DNA of 48,410 bases from an uncultured Bacteroidales bacterium (GTDB lineage: Bacteria; Bacteroidota; Bacteroidia; Bacteroidales; Paludibacteraceae), in the NCBI GenBank assembly GCA_902799185.1, contig CADBZO010000007.1, forward strand, positions 1 to 48,410, read 5' to 3'. This document shows positions 38,577 to 47,478 of the stretch, one piece after another. Both the position numbers and the translations under genes were made by a program. The notes below the pieces were generated by a model, which was not told the origin of the DNA, made no database searches, and was given only the letters and a program-made list of their open reading frames with translations. The stretch's first letter is position 1, and every line of letters begins with the position of its first letter.

Positions 38577-38589
38577 TACTTTAATCCAT

Positions 38590-38610
38590 GATTGCGCGCT
38601 CTGCGCAATC
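38590..38610 (+). other. Hairpin after rpoC
   Basis: GATTGCGC / GCGCAATC with loop GCTCT, 14 bp after the rpoC stop. No T-run; it probably stabilises the mRNA 3' end ahead of the terminator at 38625. Confidence 0.55.
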
Positions 38611-38624
38611 GCCGGACAGATGAT

Positions 38625-38658
38625 AAGAAAGGAGAGTGTTGCGCTCTCCTTTCTTATT
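38625..38658 (+). terminator. Terminator of the rpoBC operon
   Basis: Perfect 12-bp stem AAGAAAGGAGAG / CTCTCCTTTCTT (38625-38636, 38644-38655) with loop TGTTGCG. The T content of the right arm plus ATT serves as the U-rich end. Confidence 0.85.
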
Positions 38659-38739
38659 GGTTTGAAGAAAGGACAATGTGGAAAAATTGACGAAAGTATG
38701 GCAATAAATTGACAAAAATAAGAAAAGCGCCTTGAAAGA

Positions 38740-38771
38740 TTTGCATATATAAAATTAATTTTATATCTTTG
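38740..38771 (+). promoter_or_regulatory. Promoter of the MntA/HepT module
   Basis: TTTG 38740-38743, a 20-bp AT-rich spacer, then TATCTTTG 38764-38771, 23 bp before the ATG. The spacer contains the palindrome AAAATTAATTTT, a possible operator for autoregulation. Confidence 0.75.
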
Positions 38772-38794
38772 CAACGTGATTTAGAAAATAAGAA

Positions 38795-39088
38795 ATGAAA
38801 ACGACATCTGAATATATAGAGACATTGAGACAGCACGCACCGATTTTGCGTGAGCGTTTCGGTATGACTTCTATGCAACTTTTCGGGTCTGTGGCTCGCG
38901 GCGAACACAATGAAGAAAGCGATGTGGATGTGTTCGTGGAAATGCCCGCAACGCTGCGTGGAGTAGGCGGAGCACATGAATATTTAGAGCAATTAACCGG
39001 AAGGCATGTGGATATGATATTAAAACATCGTAGTTTAACGCCCTTCTTCCTAAATGAGGTTAAAAGAGATGGAATTAGAATATTCTGA
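38795..39088 (+). CDS. MNT-type nucleotidyltransferase antitoxin (MntA-like)
   Basis: 97 aa. The motif LFGSVARGEHNEESDVDVFV (about 29-48) is the GS-x(n)-DxD signature of minimal nucleotidyltransferases. In characterised HEPN/MNT modules MntA transfers AMP to the HepT toxin and blocks it. It overlaps the HEPN gene by up to 35 bp, the usual order for this system. Confidence 0.9.
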   Translation: MKTTSEYIETLRQHAPILRERFGMTSMQLFGSVARGEHNEESDVDVFVEMPATLRGVGGAHEYLEQLTGRHVDMILKHRSLTPFFLNEVKRDGIRIF

Positions 39089-39473
39089 AAATGTACGCCT
39101 CGTGCATGAAACGCTTTTGAACATACAGAAAGCGATTTCGATGTTGTTAGAGTGGAATAAGGATGTGGAGAACGTAGATGAATGGTTGATGTCCCCCCTC
39201 GGAATGCAACGATTGGCTGGCAATGCAATGATGATAGAAGTCATTGGCGAGGAAGTTAAGAAGGTGGAAAAACGTCTTGGGATGGAGTTCCTGAACCAGC
39301 GTCCGGAAATACCTTGGCGTGATATAATGGGAATGCGAAATCACATAGCTCACGGCTATTTCGACATCAATGAGGAGTATGTGTTATCCGTAATCAAGAA
39401 CGACCTTGCTCCGTTATTGGAGGCAGTAGAGTATTTGATTCAGATAACCGACGAGTACTACTTAACGGCATAA
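39054..39473 (+). CDS. HEPN-domain toxin (HepT-like, DUF86)
   Basis: 139 aa from ATG 39054; ATG 39069 (MELEYSEN) is an alternative with a shorter overlap. An all-helical HEPN domain, with the RNase motif Rx4HxY seen as RNHIAHGYF near residue 101. RLAGNAMMIEVIGEEVKKV is typical of the DUF86 branch. HEPN toxins cut RNA and are inactivated by their MNT partner. No terminator is seen before the next module. Confidence 0.9.
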   Translation: MRLKEMELEYSENVRLVHETLLNIQKAISMLLEWNKDVENVDEWLMSPLGMQRLAGNAMMIEVIGEEVKKVEKRLGMEFLNQRPEIPWRDIMGMRNHIAHGYFDINEEYVLSVIKNDLAPLLEAVEYLIQITDEYYLTA

Positions 39474-39498
39474 CAAATCATAACGCACAAATAAAAAT

Positions 39499-39548
39499 AA
39501 AATCATTTAACTAATCTCTTTGTTTAACTTTTTTAAATTTTAATGCTT
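39499..39548 (+). promoter_or_regulatory. Shared leader, copy 1 (before YafQ-type module)
   Basis: AAAATCATTTAACTAATCTC, then TTTGTTTAACTTTT and AATGCTTATG. An almost identical ~50-bp leader precedes the giant gene at 40762, and a shorter version precedes 40115. TAACTTTT is close to the TAnnTTTG -7 box, so this is a plausible promoter. Confidence 0.65.
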
Positions 39549-39761
39549 ATGCAGACAATGACTATACAATATAATCCGGCGAACGCATTAGTACAGCCGA
39601 TAATCGAGTTGATCCAGCAAGTGAAAGGCATTAAGATTATCAGCCGTTCGGATGAGTATGTGCCAAATGAAGTAACAAAGGCTGCAATGAGGGAAGCTCG
39701 GGAAGGTAACTTGAAGACGTATTCAAGTGTGGATGAAATGATGAATGATATTCTTGGATAA
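39549..39761 (+). CDS. Antitoxin of the YafQ-type module
   Basis: 70 aa from ATG 39549 (ATG 39543 gives 72 aa). The N-terminus is short and beta-prone (MTIQYNPANALVQPIIELI). A C-terminal neutralising-type segment (KAAMREAREGNLKTYSSVDE) is typical of RelB/DinJ-like antitoxins in Bacteroidetes. It ends 2 bp before the toxin ATG. Confidence 0.8.
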   Translation: MQTMTIQYNPANALVQPIIELIQQVKGIKIISRSDEYVPNEVTKAAMREAREGNLKTYSSVDEMMNDILG

Positions 39762-39763
39762 AT

Positions 39764-40051
39764 ATGTACGAGTTAAAACCTACTAGTCAATTCAAGAAAG
39801 ACCTAAAGTTGAGCCAACGCAGAGGCTGCAATATGGATAATATTAAGACTGTATTGGAGTACCTTCGTCGAGACGGACAAGTACCGAATGAGTATCTTCC
39901 ACATAAATTGGTAGGAAGAAACTATAAAGGCTTTTGGGAATGCCACATTGAGTCTAACTGGTTGTTAGTATATGATGTGCAAGAAGCAGTATGTTTGGTG
40001 GCATTAGTGCGTACCGGCACACACTCGGATTTGTTTAAGAAATCAAAATGA
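39764..40051 (+). CDS. YafQ-type mRNA interferase toxin
   Basis: 95 aa. RelE-superfamily ribosome-dependent RNase of the YafQ branch: YELKPTSQFKKDLKLSQRRG at the start, PHKLVGRNYKGFWECHIESN (about 46-65) and WLLVYDV, then the diagnostic RTGTHSDLF near the C-terminus. The His residues in PH, CHI and THS and the final Phe match the catalytic pattern of the family. Confidence 0.9.
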   Translation: MYELKPTSQFKKDLKLSQRRGCNMDNIKTVLEYLRRDGQVPNEYLPHKLVGRNYKGFWECHIESNWLLVYDVQEAVCLVALVRTGTHSDLFKKSK

Positions 40052-40073
40052 TTTATAACTCAAAATAAATCAA

Positions 40074-40114
40074 TAAAACCCAATTTTTTTGTTTAACTTT
40101 AAAAATTAATGCAT
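40074..40114 (+). promoter_or_regulatory. Shared leader, copy 2 (before ParE-type module)
   Basis: TTTTTTTGTTTAACTTTAAA, then AATTAATGCATATG. It matches the 3' two-thirds of the leaders at 39499 and 40714. Confidence 0.55.
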
Positions 40115-40363
40115 ATGAGTGCGGCGCAGGCAATAGCAAGTGAGAGATTTTTAGCAGCAATGGGTCCGATGATAGAGGATGAGCAGAAGATGAATACTGT
40201 GTTGAACTATATCATTTCTCTTCGTGCAGACAACGCTCCGTGTCAATTTTCCGAGCAGGAGATAGTAGCTTTTGCGGACAAGGCAGAGCAGGAATATGCA
40301 GCGGGGGTGGGGATGATGAGTCATTCGGACTTTATGCAGGAGGTTGCTACATGGCAGAGATAA
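40115..40363 (+). CDS. Antitoxin of the second ParE-type module
   Basis: 82 aa from ATG 40115 (ATG 40109 adds Met-His). Helical, with FSEQEIVAFADKAEQEYAAG and MSHSDFMQEVATWQR at the C-terminus. It resembles in layout, though not in sequence, the antitoxin at 12733. It overlaps the toxin gene by 13 bp. Family not recognised; role assigned from partner and order. Confidence 0.72.
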   Translation: MSAAQAIASERFLAAMGPMIEDEQKMNTVLNYIISLRADNAPCQFSEQEIVAFADKAEQEYAAGVGMMSHSDFMQEVATWQR

Positions 40364-40674
40364 AATGGCATGATAGCGCCCGCGAACATTTACGAAAAAT
40401 CTTTAACTTTAATATTGATCATTTTTCGGAGAGTTATGCGTATTCGATTTTAGGTGAAGTGTTAGACGAAGTGCAAGATCTAGAGAACTTTCCGCAAAAA
40501 GGCGCACCGGAACTCTTACTCGACGGGAGAGAATACGAATATCGTCGTCTTGTGATTAGAGAGAATTACAAAGTGATTTATTTTCTGGCAGGGGACGAAG
40601 TGCACATCGTTGCGGTATGGGATGTTCGCCAAAATCCGCAAATGCTCATCCAAACAGTAGTAGTCGCAGAATAA
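40351..40674 (+). CDS. ParE/RelE-family toxin
   Basis: 107 aa from ATG 40351; an open frame further upstream is in antitoxin DNA and is not used. ParE-type features: IKWHDSAREHLRKIFNFNID, FPQKGAPELLL, YEYRRLVIRENYKVIYFL and a final VHIVAVWDVRQNP. It resembles the toxin at 12984 in motif order. Gyrase poisoning or mRNA cleavage cannot be told apart. Confidence 0.85.
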   Translation: MAEIKWHDSAREHLRKIFNFNIDHFSESYAYSILGEVLDEVQDLENFPQKGAPELLLDGREYEYRRLVIRENYKVIYFLAGDEVHIVAVWDVRQNPQMLIQTVVVAE

Positions 40675-40713
40675 AATCGCAAATAATCAATACCGATTAT
40701 ATTTAATATCATT

Positions 40714-40761
40714 AAAATCATTTAACTAATCTTTTTGTTTAACTTTAAAAATTTAATGCTT
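40714..40761 (+). promoter_or_regulatory. Shared leader, copy 3 (before giant protein 2)
   Basis: AAAATCATTTAACTAATCTT, then TTTGTTTAACTTTA and AATGCTTATG; nearly identical to the leader of the antitoxin at 39549 although the genes are unrelated. Confidence 0.65.
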
Positions 40762-43700
40762 ATGAAAAATTTAACATTCAAAGCAGCGATGTTGAACGAC
40801 GGTCGAACGACGGTCGAACGACGGTCAACCGACGGTCAAAGCCAACGTCACTACAAGCAAACCCCTCTATCGAAACGATGGAAGGTCTTAATGACGCTCG
40901 TCTTCCTCTTCACCCTCGGCATCGGACAGATGTGGGCGGCGGATCCGAAATTATCAATTGCGAATCCGGATCAAAATGAATATTCTCAAGATGGGGTCTA
41001 TGTAACAAGTCCTGTTGTAGCAAATGCTAAAATGGGTAACCAAACAAATCAAAAATGTTTTTATGTGACTTCTACTCAGACAACAGCTTCTTTGAATATC
41101 TTTTCTAAATTAACCAATATCAAGTCTATTAGTTTTGATATGGTGAGAAATACTGGCGGTAGTTCTTTGGGTAATGCAGTTTCATTATATGTTTCTAAAG
41201 GAGATGCATATACAATACCTACGTCGACAGATTTCTCTGCTAAAAGAAATAATTCGGATAATGTAACTTCCTTGGAGAATGTTCAGGCAATAGGTAATAA
41301 TGTCGCAAATCAAGTTACCAATATATCTGTTACATTTACTTCGAATGTCAAGGCAATTGAATTTAGAAATGTTTATTCGAGTGGAACTTATGTTCGTAAT
41401 CTTGTAGTTACCTATGAAAGCGGAACATTGCCTGATACGTATCTAAAAGCCACAATGTTAACATCTGCCAATGATGCTATCAATATGGATGTTGAGCCAA
41501 CAGGCGTAGAGAATGCCTCTATTACAGCAAATACGGATGTTTCTAAGAAGGCAGCGATAAGTGAGAAAAACTATTGTAAAATGGATGGAACATTTACAAT
41601 TAATCTTGGTACAGGAAAAACGTTTGTAGCAGGAGATCAGATTATTGTGGATGTTTGTGCGAGTGCCGTAAAGAAACAAGTCGGCATTACAATCGACTCT
41701 AAAACGATTAATACATACCTTGCAAATACTATATATTCGCAGTTAGCATATGTTGTTAAAACAGGTGATGGAATTATAGGTGAGCAGACAGCAACATTTA
41801 CAAGAAGTTCATCGGATACCTATATTCATAGCGTATCTGTTCTTCGTGCTCCGGCTGCTGCAACAACATATACTTTGACGCTTAATTCTGCGGGAGGAAG
41901 TATTGCAAGTTATGATGGATGGACGTTGAATGAAGGTGTATATACGAAGAGTGGAATTACTAGTGGAACATCTGTTGCACTTCTGGCCCTCACGAAATCT
42001 GGATATCGTTTGAATGGTTGGAAAGATGGTGATAATGCAGATTATACATCTCCGGTAACCGTAACGGGTAATTTGACGTTAACTGCTCAGTGGGCGAAAG
42101 AATATGCTGTTTCTTTCGCAGCAGGAGACCATGGAACCAATACCATGGATCCGGCAAAATACATTGCCGGTGAGACGGTTGAATTGCCTGATTGTGGGTT
42201 TGTGTCTGATGATGCTAACTATGTATTCGATAAATGGGCTATTAGTGGTGTTGCCGGTACGACGGAAGGTAATCCTGGTGATGAGTTTGCAATGCCTGCA
42301 GGTGCTGTGACAATAACTGCTCAATGGAGAGAAATAGTCAATCGAACGATAACATTGGACGCTAATGGCGGTACAATAGCAAGTTATGACGGATGGGATA
42401 AAGAAGGCAATGTATATTCGAAGACGGTGACGGAAGGTACGGAAGTATCGCTGTTGGCGTTCACAAAGTCTGGTTTGCAGTTGATGTTCTTCCGTGATGG
42501 CGACGACAATGAGTATTCGAGCTCTGTAACGCTGAACTCTAATCTTAACCTCAAGGCTATCTGGGGTAAAGAGAAAGAAGTTGAGCTTTACTACTGGGAA
42601 GGAAAAGAAGGTGGAGCTATCGAACGCGGTGGTACGGCAGTGAGTGTAGATAAGGATGGAAATCCTACTACGGGGAATGCGGATGTAAATGCTTTGGTGA
42701 GCCCTTATTACACAATAAGGGTGCAGGGTAAGTATGATTATTCTAACCCTTATGTCAAGATTACGACAGATGAGTCTGTTAAGACTGGAGATAAAATCAC
42801 TTTTACAGGCTTCATTAATAAAAACCAACAGAAAGATGCAGCTATGCTGATGAAGGCGGGTGATAAGGAGCTGTTTGCAGAAACCACATCATTGCCTAAC
42901 ATCGCATATCCGGCAGAAACTCCGGGAAGTCCTGAAGAAAGAGAGTATACTATTACAACTACCGGTGTTGATGCAACAGCTCTTGACTTAATGCGTAATA
43001 GTGGTCATACAGGAACTAACTGTTTCGTGACCAAACTCGCTATTACTGGTACTCGTATTGTAGAAGATATGTCTCCGGCTGCGACGCCGAGTATTTCTGT
43101 TCATCCTGCAACGGCTAGTTATACGTGGAAGCAAACAATTCAGGCATTGACGGTAACGGCAACTGTTTCGGATGGCGGTACGCGCCATTATCAATGGTAC
43201 AAAGAAGCAGGTGAGACAGACACCAAGGTGGGTACTGACGCTGCTTCCTATACTCCGACTGAAAGCGGTACCTATTATGTAGTAGTTACGAACAAGAAGA
43301 CCGGTTATGAGGATGCTTCGGCTACTTCTGATAATGCAGTAGTAACTATTGGAACTCGTCCGTCGTACACGGTAACCTATTATGATGGCAGTACTCCTCT
43401 TGGTGAAGAGTCCGTATTGGAAGAGGCTAATCCGGCAGAGTATGCAGCGAAGCAAGCAAAATCCGTATATGGTGTAACTGGTTTGTATGAGTTTAACGGC
43501 TGGTACAATAACAGCGATTTGACTGAGGCTCATAAGATTGCTAACATCGCAGCCCTTTCTATTACGGCAAATACTCCTATCTATGGTCAGTGGACTCGTA
43601 TTGAGGCTGAGGATGTTAACTTGGTAGAATACGCTGAAACTATTGCAGGTAACGAAAGTACTGAAGATGAATTCAATGCTTTCAAGACTTGGTTCTCTGG

Positions 43701-46700
43701 AAAGGGTTATGCGTATGCTAATCTCAATGCGTTGGACAACAAGGAAGGCAATAATGGCGCATACTTGGGCTTGAAGACGAAATCGGATGCCGCATACATC
43801 GCATTCAATGTTCCTGCTAACAAGCGTGTGACCGTTAAGTTAGGTTATATGGCTCAGGCTGCTGAGATGTATATCAATGGCACAAAGGATGAGAGCCAGG
43901 CTCTGACAGGTGGTTCGACCGGTAGTGGCAACAACTATGCTGATTGGTACTATGATGTAACCGAGGCCTCAACCTTGAAGCTAAAGATGACGACAGGTAG
44001 TACATGTGTTGTTAAGTCTATCACGATTGGTGATATTCCTACCTTGAACAACGACGCTACGCTGAAGAGCCTGAAGATCGCAGGCACGGATGTTGCTGGT
44101 TTTGCCGCTTCTACTCTCAATTATTACTATGAGTTGGATTATGGCTTCACTTCGTATCCGGCAGTTACCTATCAGAAGAATGATGATAACGCAACTGTTG
44201 TTTATCAGGATGCTTCTGATCGTTCGGACGATTGCTCGATCGTTAAGGTAACGGCAGAAGATGGTGTTACGGTTAACCAATACATCATCCATTTCTACGC
44301 AGCTCCGAAGTATGGTGTTGAATTGATCAAAGCTACGCATACTGGCGAACACACGGCGGATAAGGCTGGTTATTGGAAGGATGATGTAACTATCGATAAA
44401 AACACGCAAGGTGGTGGTAAACTTGGTAGTGCTGATCACTATTTCGGTTTGACTCTTGGCAACGAAAAGACGTTCAAAGCAGGTGACCTGGTTGTTATCA
44501 AAGCTTCGAATATCTCTTCCACGGTTGAGTTGTTTGATAAGAAGACCTTCTCAACAGACCAGGCTGACTCGTTGACTTATCTGAATAAGGGTAACTTTGA
44601 CAGCCACTCTAAGATGTACACCTTCACCTTGACGGCTGATGCTGACAAGTTGTATCTCTATCGTACCAAGACGGCTAATAGCCAAATGAATCCGACGGTA
44701 GATTATATCGCTGTATATCGCCAGATGGCTCCGTTCATTGAGAGCTTTGAGATTGCAGGTGTTGAGGACTTTGTTATTGACCAAGATCTCAAGACCATTA
44801 CTGCTTCGGTGGCTAATACGTTTGACGTAACGGCTCTGACTCCGACGGTTAAGTACTGGGCAAACGGAACAGCAAAAATTAGTCCGACTGTTGGTGAGGC
44901 CGACTTTACGGATCCTGTATCCTATACAGTATCTAGCGGTTATGCAGAGGATGCAACAGGCGACTATGCTCCTGTGACTTACACGGTAACGATTACTAAG
45001 GTTGTTCCGGCTGAAACTCCTGATATCACTACCAATCCTGCAGGTGCTAACTACTATGAGGGCGCAACTATCACTGCTTTGAATGTTGAGGCTTCGGTAA
45101 CTGATGGCGGTACATTGAGTTATCAATGGCAAGAGCAAGAGGGGGAGAATTGGAATGATATCACCAATGCTACTAGTGATTCTTATACCCCGACTGTAAG
45201 TGCTATTGGTACATACAAGTATCGCGTTGTTGTAACGAACACGCTCACTGGTCATCCGGCAGCTCAGGCTACTTCGGCAGTTGCAACTATCGTTATTGCA
45301 GAGGATCCGAGTTGCAAGGCTATCGGTTATAATACTACGACCAATTTGGCTACGACTACAGAAGTTGTTATTGATGCTACTACCGGTTTGAAGCATAAAT
45401 CGTCGAAGTCAAGCACTACGACCAGTACTATTAATCGTTCTATCTCGGAAACAACTGTAACAGCTATTAAGCTGGACGGTAGTTCAGAGTATTATGACAT
45501 TTATACGACAGAGAAGAATATCGGTTCTATCGCTATCTCAATGACTTCCGGCGGTAGTGATCAAATAAAGTATGCAGTAGTCTTCTGTACTTCTGCTGCC
45601 TTTGATGCTAACAATGTAAGTGGAGCAATGACTCTGACCGGTGGAAATAAGAATGAGCCGCAGGTAATCAATACGGTTGATGGAGATGACATTCCTCTTG
45701 GAACGAAGTGCGTTCGTATTATGCGTCAGTATGGAACATATGGTAGCAGTAGTAGTAATTATCTCTATTATGCTCGCGTATGTCTCATTGAGCCGGCACA
45801 GGAAGTATCTGCAACTGTTACGGCTGAGCCGGCAAGTGCAACCTATTGTCCGAGCGATGCTATAGCTCAGTTGAGTTATGCTTTGAGTATCGAGGAAGGC
45901 GCAAGTGCTGCTTACCAATGGTATAAGGGTTCTGTTGCAATTGAGAATGCAACCTCTGCAACTTATACCCCGACCGAAGCAGGTGTATACAAATGTACAG
46001 CTTCGTTGACCAAGACCGGTCGTATGCCGAAGAATTTGACATCTGCTGATGCTACTATCGTTATCAATACGGCTACGGCTATTACAACTGCTCCTGCTAA
46101 CCAACGTGGTGCGAAGGATGCACAGGTAACTTTGAGCGTTGTAGCAGTTGGCGAAGGATTGAGCTATGAGTGGTTTACTTGCACGAACCAAGCAGGTGAG
46201 GGTGCAGTTGCTCTTGATCCGGCTCAGACGGGTACTTCGATCAACGTGACCATTACTGAGAATATGCATCAATGGTATAAAGTTGCTGTTCATGGTGCAT
46301 GCGGCGATGAGTTTGCTACGGCTCTTGTAGAAGAATGGCACGAAGTAGCTCAAGCAGATGTAACCGAATCGCAGGAATGGGATTGGAATAAGACCTCTAA
46401 TGCAGCAGCATGGAGTGGCGTGGCTAATATCCAATTGACCGGAGATGACAAGACTACTGACTTTGTGATGGCTAACACTAGCAGCACGATGCCGAATAAC
46501 AACAATTTCCATTCGGATATGCTTGTTGTAAACGGTGAGTATCCTGCTCGTCCAACGCAAGATGGTGGTGTCTTCCAAGGTTATGCTGTTAAATTCCACA
46601 CAACCGTTCCGGGTAAGGTAACTGTTGTATATCGTGGAACAGGTAATAGCGCTAATGTTAACTTGGTGATTAATGATCACGAGTTCGGAAATGAGCAAGA

Positions 46701-47433
46701 TTGGCATACTAAATCGCTTGTTGTTCCGGCAGGTAATGTGGTTATTACAGAGAAAGCAGGCGGCGTACTCCGTATTCGTTCGATCGAGTTCAAAGCAGCA
46801 GCAAAACTTGATCCTGATGCTACAGAAGACGCTACTCTCGGTGGTTACGAGCGTGACGTAACGGAAGGTCAGTATGGTACTATCTGCTTGCCGAACGGCG
46901 GTGTGATGGTCGGTGCTGCAATCTTTGAGGTGGCTTACATGACCTATCAGAACAACGCTCCTTACAAGGTATTCTTCGACGAGGTACTGAGCGGCGAGAT
47001 GGTAGCAGGTCGTCCGTACATCTTCATGCCGAATGAGAATGCAGAGAAGATCGCAGTATTCTATACGGATAACGCTAATGCTGACGCTGGCTACTACAGA
47101 GGATTGCATGGTACGTACAATCGCATAGAAGGCAATGACCTGTATGGCAAGTATATCTTCTACAACAACACAATCTTTATGTCGGAGAACCAGGCTAACT
47201 GGCTGAATGCGAACCGTGCGTATATCGTCTTGAGCGAAGTTCAGGATTATGAGACTCCGGCATCTGCAGGTCGTCGCCGTGTATCCATGGGCGTAAATGC
47301 TCCGGCAATCGCTACTGGCCTTGAGGATGTACAAGGTGGCAATGTACAAGCTACCAAGGTACTGATTGACGGTCAGTTGTATATCCTCCGCGGCGAAAAG
47401 ATGTATGACGCCAAGGGCCAGCTGGTAAAGTAA
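40762..47433 (+). CDS. Giant secreted InlB-repeat/Ig-like protein 2
   Basis: 2223 aa, start ATG 40762. As in giant protein 1, a long N-region with DGRTTVERRSTDG (about 13-25) precedes a signal core and TLGIGQMWA (cleavage near 60). Residues ~370-620 hold InlB-type repeats (LTLNSAGGSIASYDGW, LTAQWAKEY, ITAQWRE, LKAIWGK). Ig-like or PKD-like modules follow, each with a YQWY/YQWQ core (near 805, 1450, 1715). A unit with PTLNNDATLKSLKIAGTDV (near 1095) resembles a cadherin-like/DUF4988-type beta repeat only loosely. The C-terminal ~200 residues lead to the tail VLIDGQLYILRGEKMYDAKG, shared with the amylases. Surface adhesion or glycan binding is inferred. Codons are more A/T-rich than in the rpo genes. 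Confidence 0.82.
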   Translation: MKNLTFKAAMLNDGRTTVERRSTDGQSQRHYKQTPLSKRWKVLMTLVFLFTLGIGQMWAADPKLSIANPDQNEYSQDGVYVTSPVVANAKMGNQTNQKCFYVTSTQTTASLNIFSKLTNIKSISFDMVRNTGGSSLGNAVSLYVSKGDAYTIPTSTDFSAKRNNSDNVTSLENVQAIGNNVANQVTNISVTFTSNVKAIEFRNVYSSGTYVRNLVVTYESGTLPDTYLKATMLTSANDAINMDVEPTGVENASITANTDVSKKAAISEKNYCKMDGTFTINLGTGKTFVAGDQIIVDVCASAVKKQVGITIDSKTINTYLANTIYSQLAYVVKTGDGIIGEQTATFTRSSSDTYIHSVSVLRAPAAATTYTLTLNSAGGSIASYDGWTLNEGVYTKSGITSGTSVALLALTKSGYRLNGWKDGDNADYTSPVTVTGNLTLTAQWAKEYAVSFAAGDHGTNTMDPAKYIAGETVELPDCGFVSDDANYVFDKWAISGVAGTTEGNPGDEFAMPAGAVTITAQWREIVNRTITLDANGGTIASYDGWDKEGNVYSKTVTEGTEVSLLAFTKSGLQLMFFRDGDDNEYSSSVTLNSNLNLKAIWGKEKEVELYYWEGKEGGAIERGGTAVSVDKDGNPTTGNADVNALVSPYYTIRVQGKYDYSNPYVKITTDESVKTGDKITFTGFINKNQQKDAAMLMKAGDKELFAETTSLPNIAYPAETPGSPEEREYTITTTGVDATALDLMRNSGHTGTNCFVTKLAITGTRIVEDMSPAATPSISVHPATASYTWKQTIQALTVTATVSDGGTRHYQWYKEAGETDTKVGTDAASYTPTESGTYYVVVTNKKTGYEDASATSDNAVVTIGTRPSYTVTYYDGSTPLGEESVLEEANPAEYAAKQAKSVYGVTGLYEFNGWYNNSDLTEAHKIANIAALSITANTPIYGQWTRIEAEDVNLVEYAETIAGNESTEDEFNAFKTWFSGKGYAYANLNALDNKEGNNGAYLGLKTKSDAAYIAFNVPANKRVTVKLGYMAQAAEMYINGTKDESQALTGGSTGSGNNYADWYYDVTEASTLKLKMTTGSTCVVKSITIGDIPTLNNDATLKSLKIAGTDVAGFAASTLNYYYELDYGFTSYPAVTYQKNDDNATVVYQDASDRSDDCSIVKVTAEDGVTVNQYIIHFYAAPKYGVELIKATHTGEHTADKAGYWKDDVTIDKNTQGGGKLGSADHYFGLTLGNEKTFKAGDLVVIKASNISSTVELFDKKTFSTDQADSLTYLNKGNFDSHSKMYTFTLTADADKLYLYRTKTANSQMNPTVDYIAVYRQMAPFIESFEIAGVEDFVIDQDLKTITASVANTFDVTALTPTVKYWANGTAKISPTVGEADFTDPVSYTVSSGYAEDATGDYAPVTYTVTITKVVPAETPDITTNPAGANYYEGATITALNVEASVTDGGTLSYQWQEQEGENWNDITNATSDSYTPTVSAIGTYKYRVVVTNTLTGHPAAQATSAVATIVIAEDPSCKAIGYNTTTNLATTTEVVIDATTGLKHKSSKSSTTTSTINRSISETTVTAIKLDGSSEYYDIYTTEKNIGSIAISMTSGGSDQIKYAVVFCTSAAFDANNVSGAMTLTGGNKNEPQVINTVDGDDIPLGTKCVRIMRQYGTYGSSSSNYLYYARVCLIEPAQEVSATVTAEPASATYCPSDAIAQLSYALSIEEGASAAYQWYKGSVAIENATSATYTPTEAGVYKCTASLTKTGRMPKNLTSADATIVINTATAITTAPANQRGAKDAQVTLSVVAVGEGLSYEWFTCTNQAGEGAVALDPAQTGTSINVTITENMHQWYKVAVHGACGDEFATALVEEWHEVAQADVTESQEWDWNKTSNAAAWSGVANIQLTGDDKTTDFVMANTSSTMPNNNNFHSDMLVVNGEYPARPTQDGGVFQGYAVKFHTTVPGKVTVVYRGTGNSANVNLVINDHEFGNEQDWHTKSLVVPAGNVVITEKAGGVLRIRSIEFKAAAKLDPDATEDATLGGYERDVTEGQYGTICLPNGGVMVGAAIFEVAYMTYQNNAPYKVFFDEVLSGEMVAGRPYIFMPNENAEKIAVFYTDNANADAGYYRGLHGTYNRIEGNDLYGKYIFYNNTIFMSENQANWLNANRAYIVLSEVQDYETPASAGRRRVSMGVNAPAIATGLEDVQGGNVQATKVLIDGQLYILRGEKMYDAKGQLVK
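40798..40837 (+). repeat. 11-bp GACGGTCGAAC array inside giant protein 2
   Basis: GACGGTCGAAC x2, GACGGTCAACC, then GACGGTC; same unit, frame and location as 16884-16923. Confidence 0.9.
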
Positions 47434-47474
47434 ACTAGTAAACTAGATTAACTAGATAAACTAGAATAACTAGA
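47431..47474 (+). repeat. Stop-anchored 9-bp TAAACTAGA array
   Basis: TAAACTAG, TAAACTAGA, TTAACTAGA, TAAACTAGA, ATAACTAGA. The first TAA is the stop of giant protein 2 and the array ends 4 bp before the four-helix gene ATG. Confidence 0.9.
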
Positions 47475-47478
47475 AATT

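Noticed and set aside
45538-47349. 603-codon minus-strand frame opposite giant protein 2
   Set aside because: Cys/Ser/Ile-rich sequence without any domain; shadow of the coding strand.
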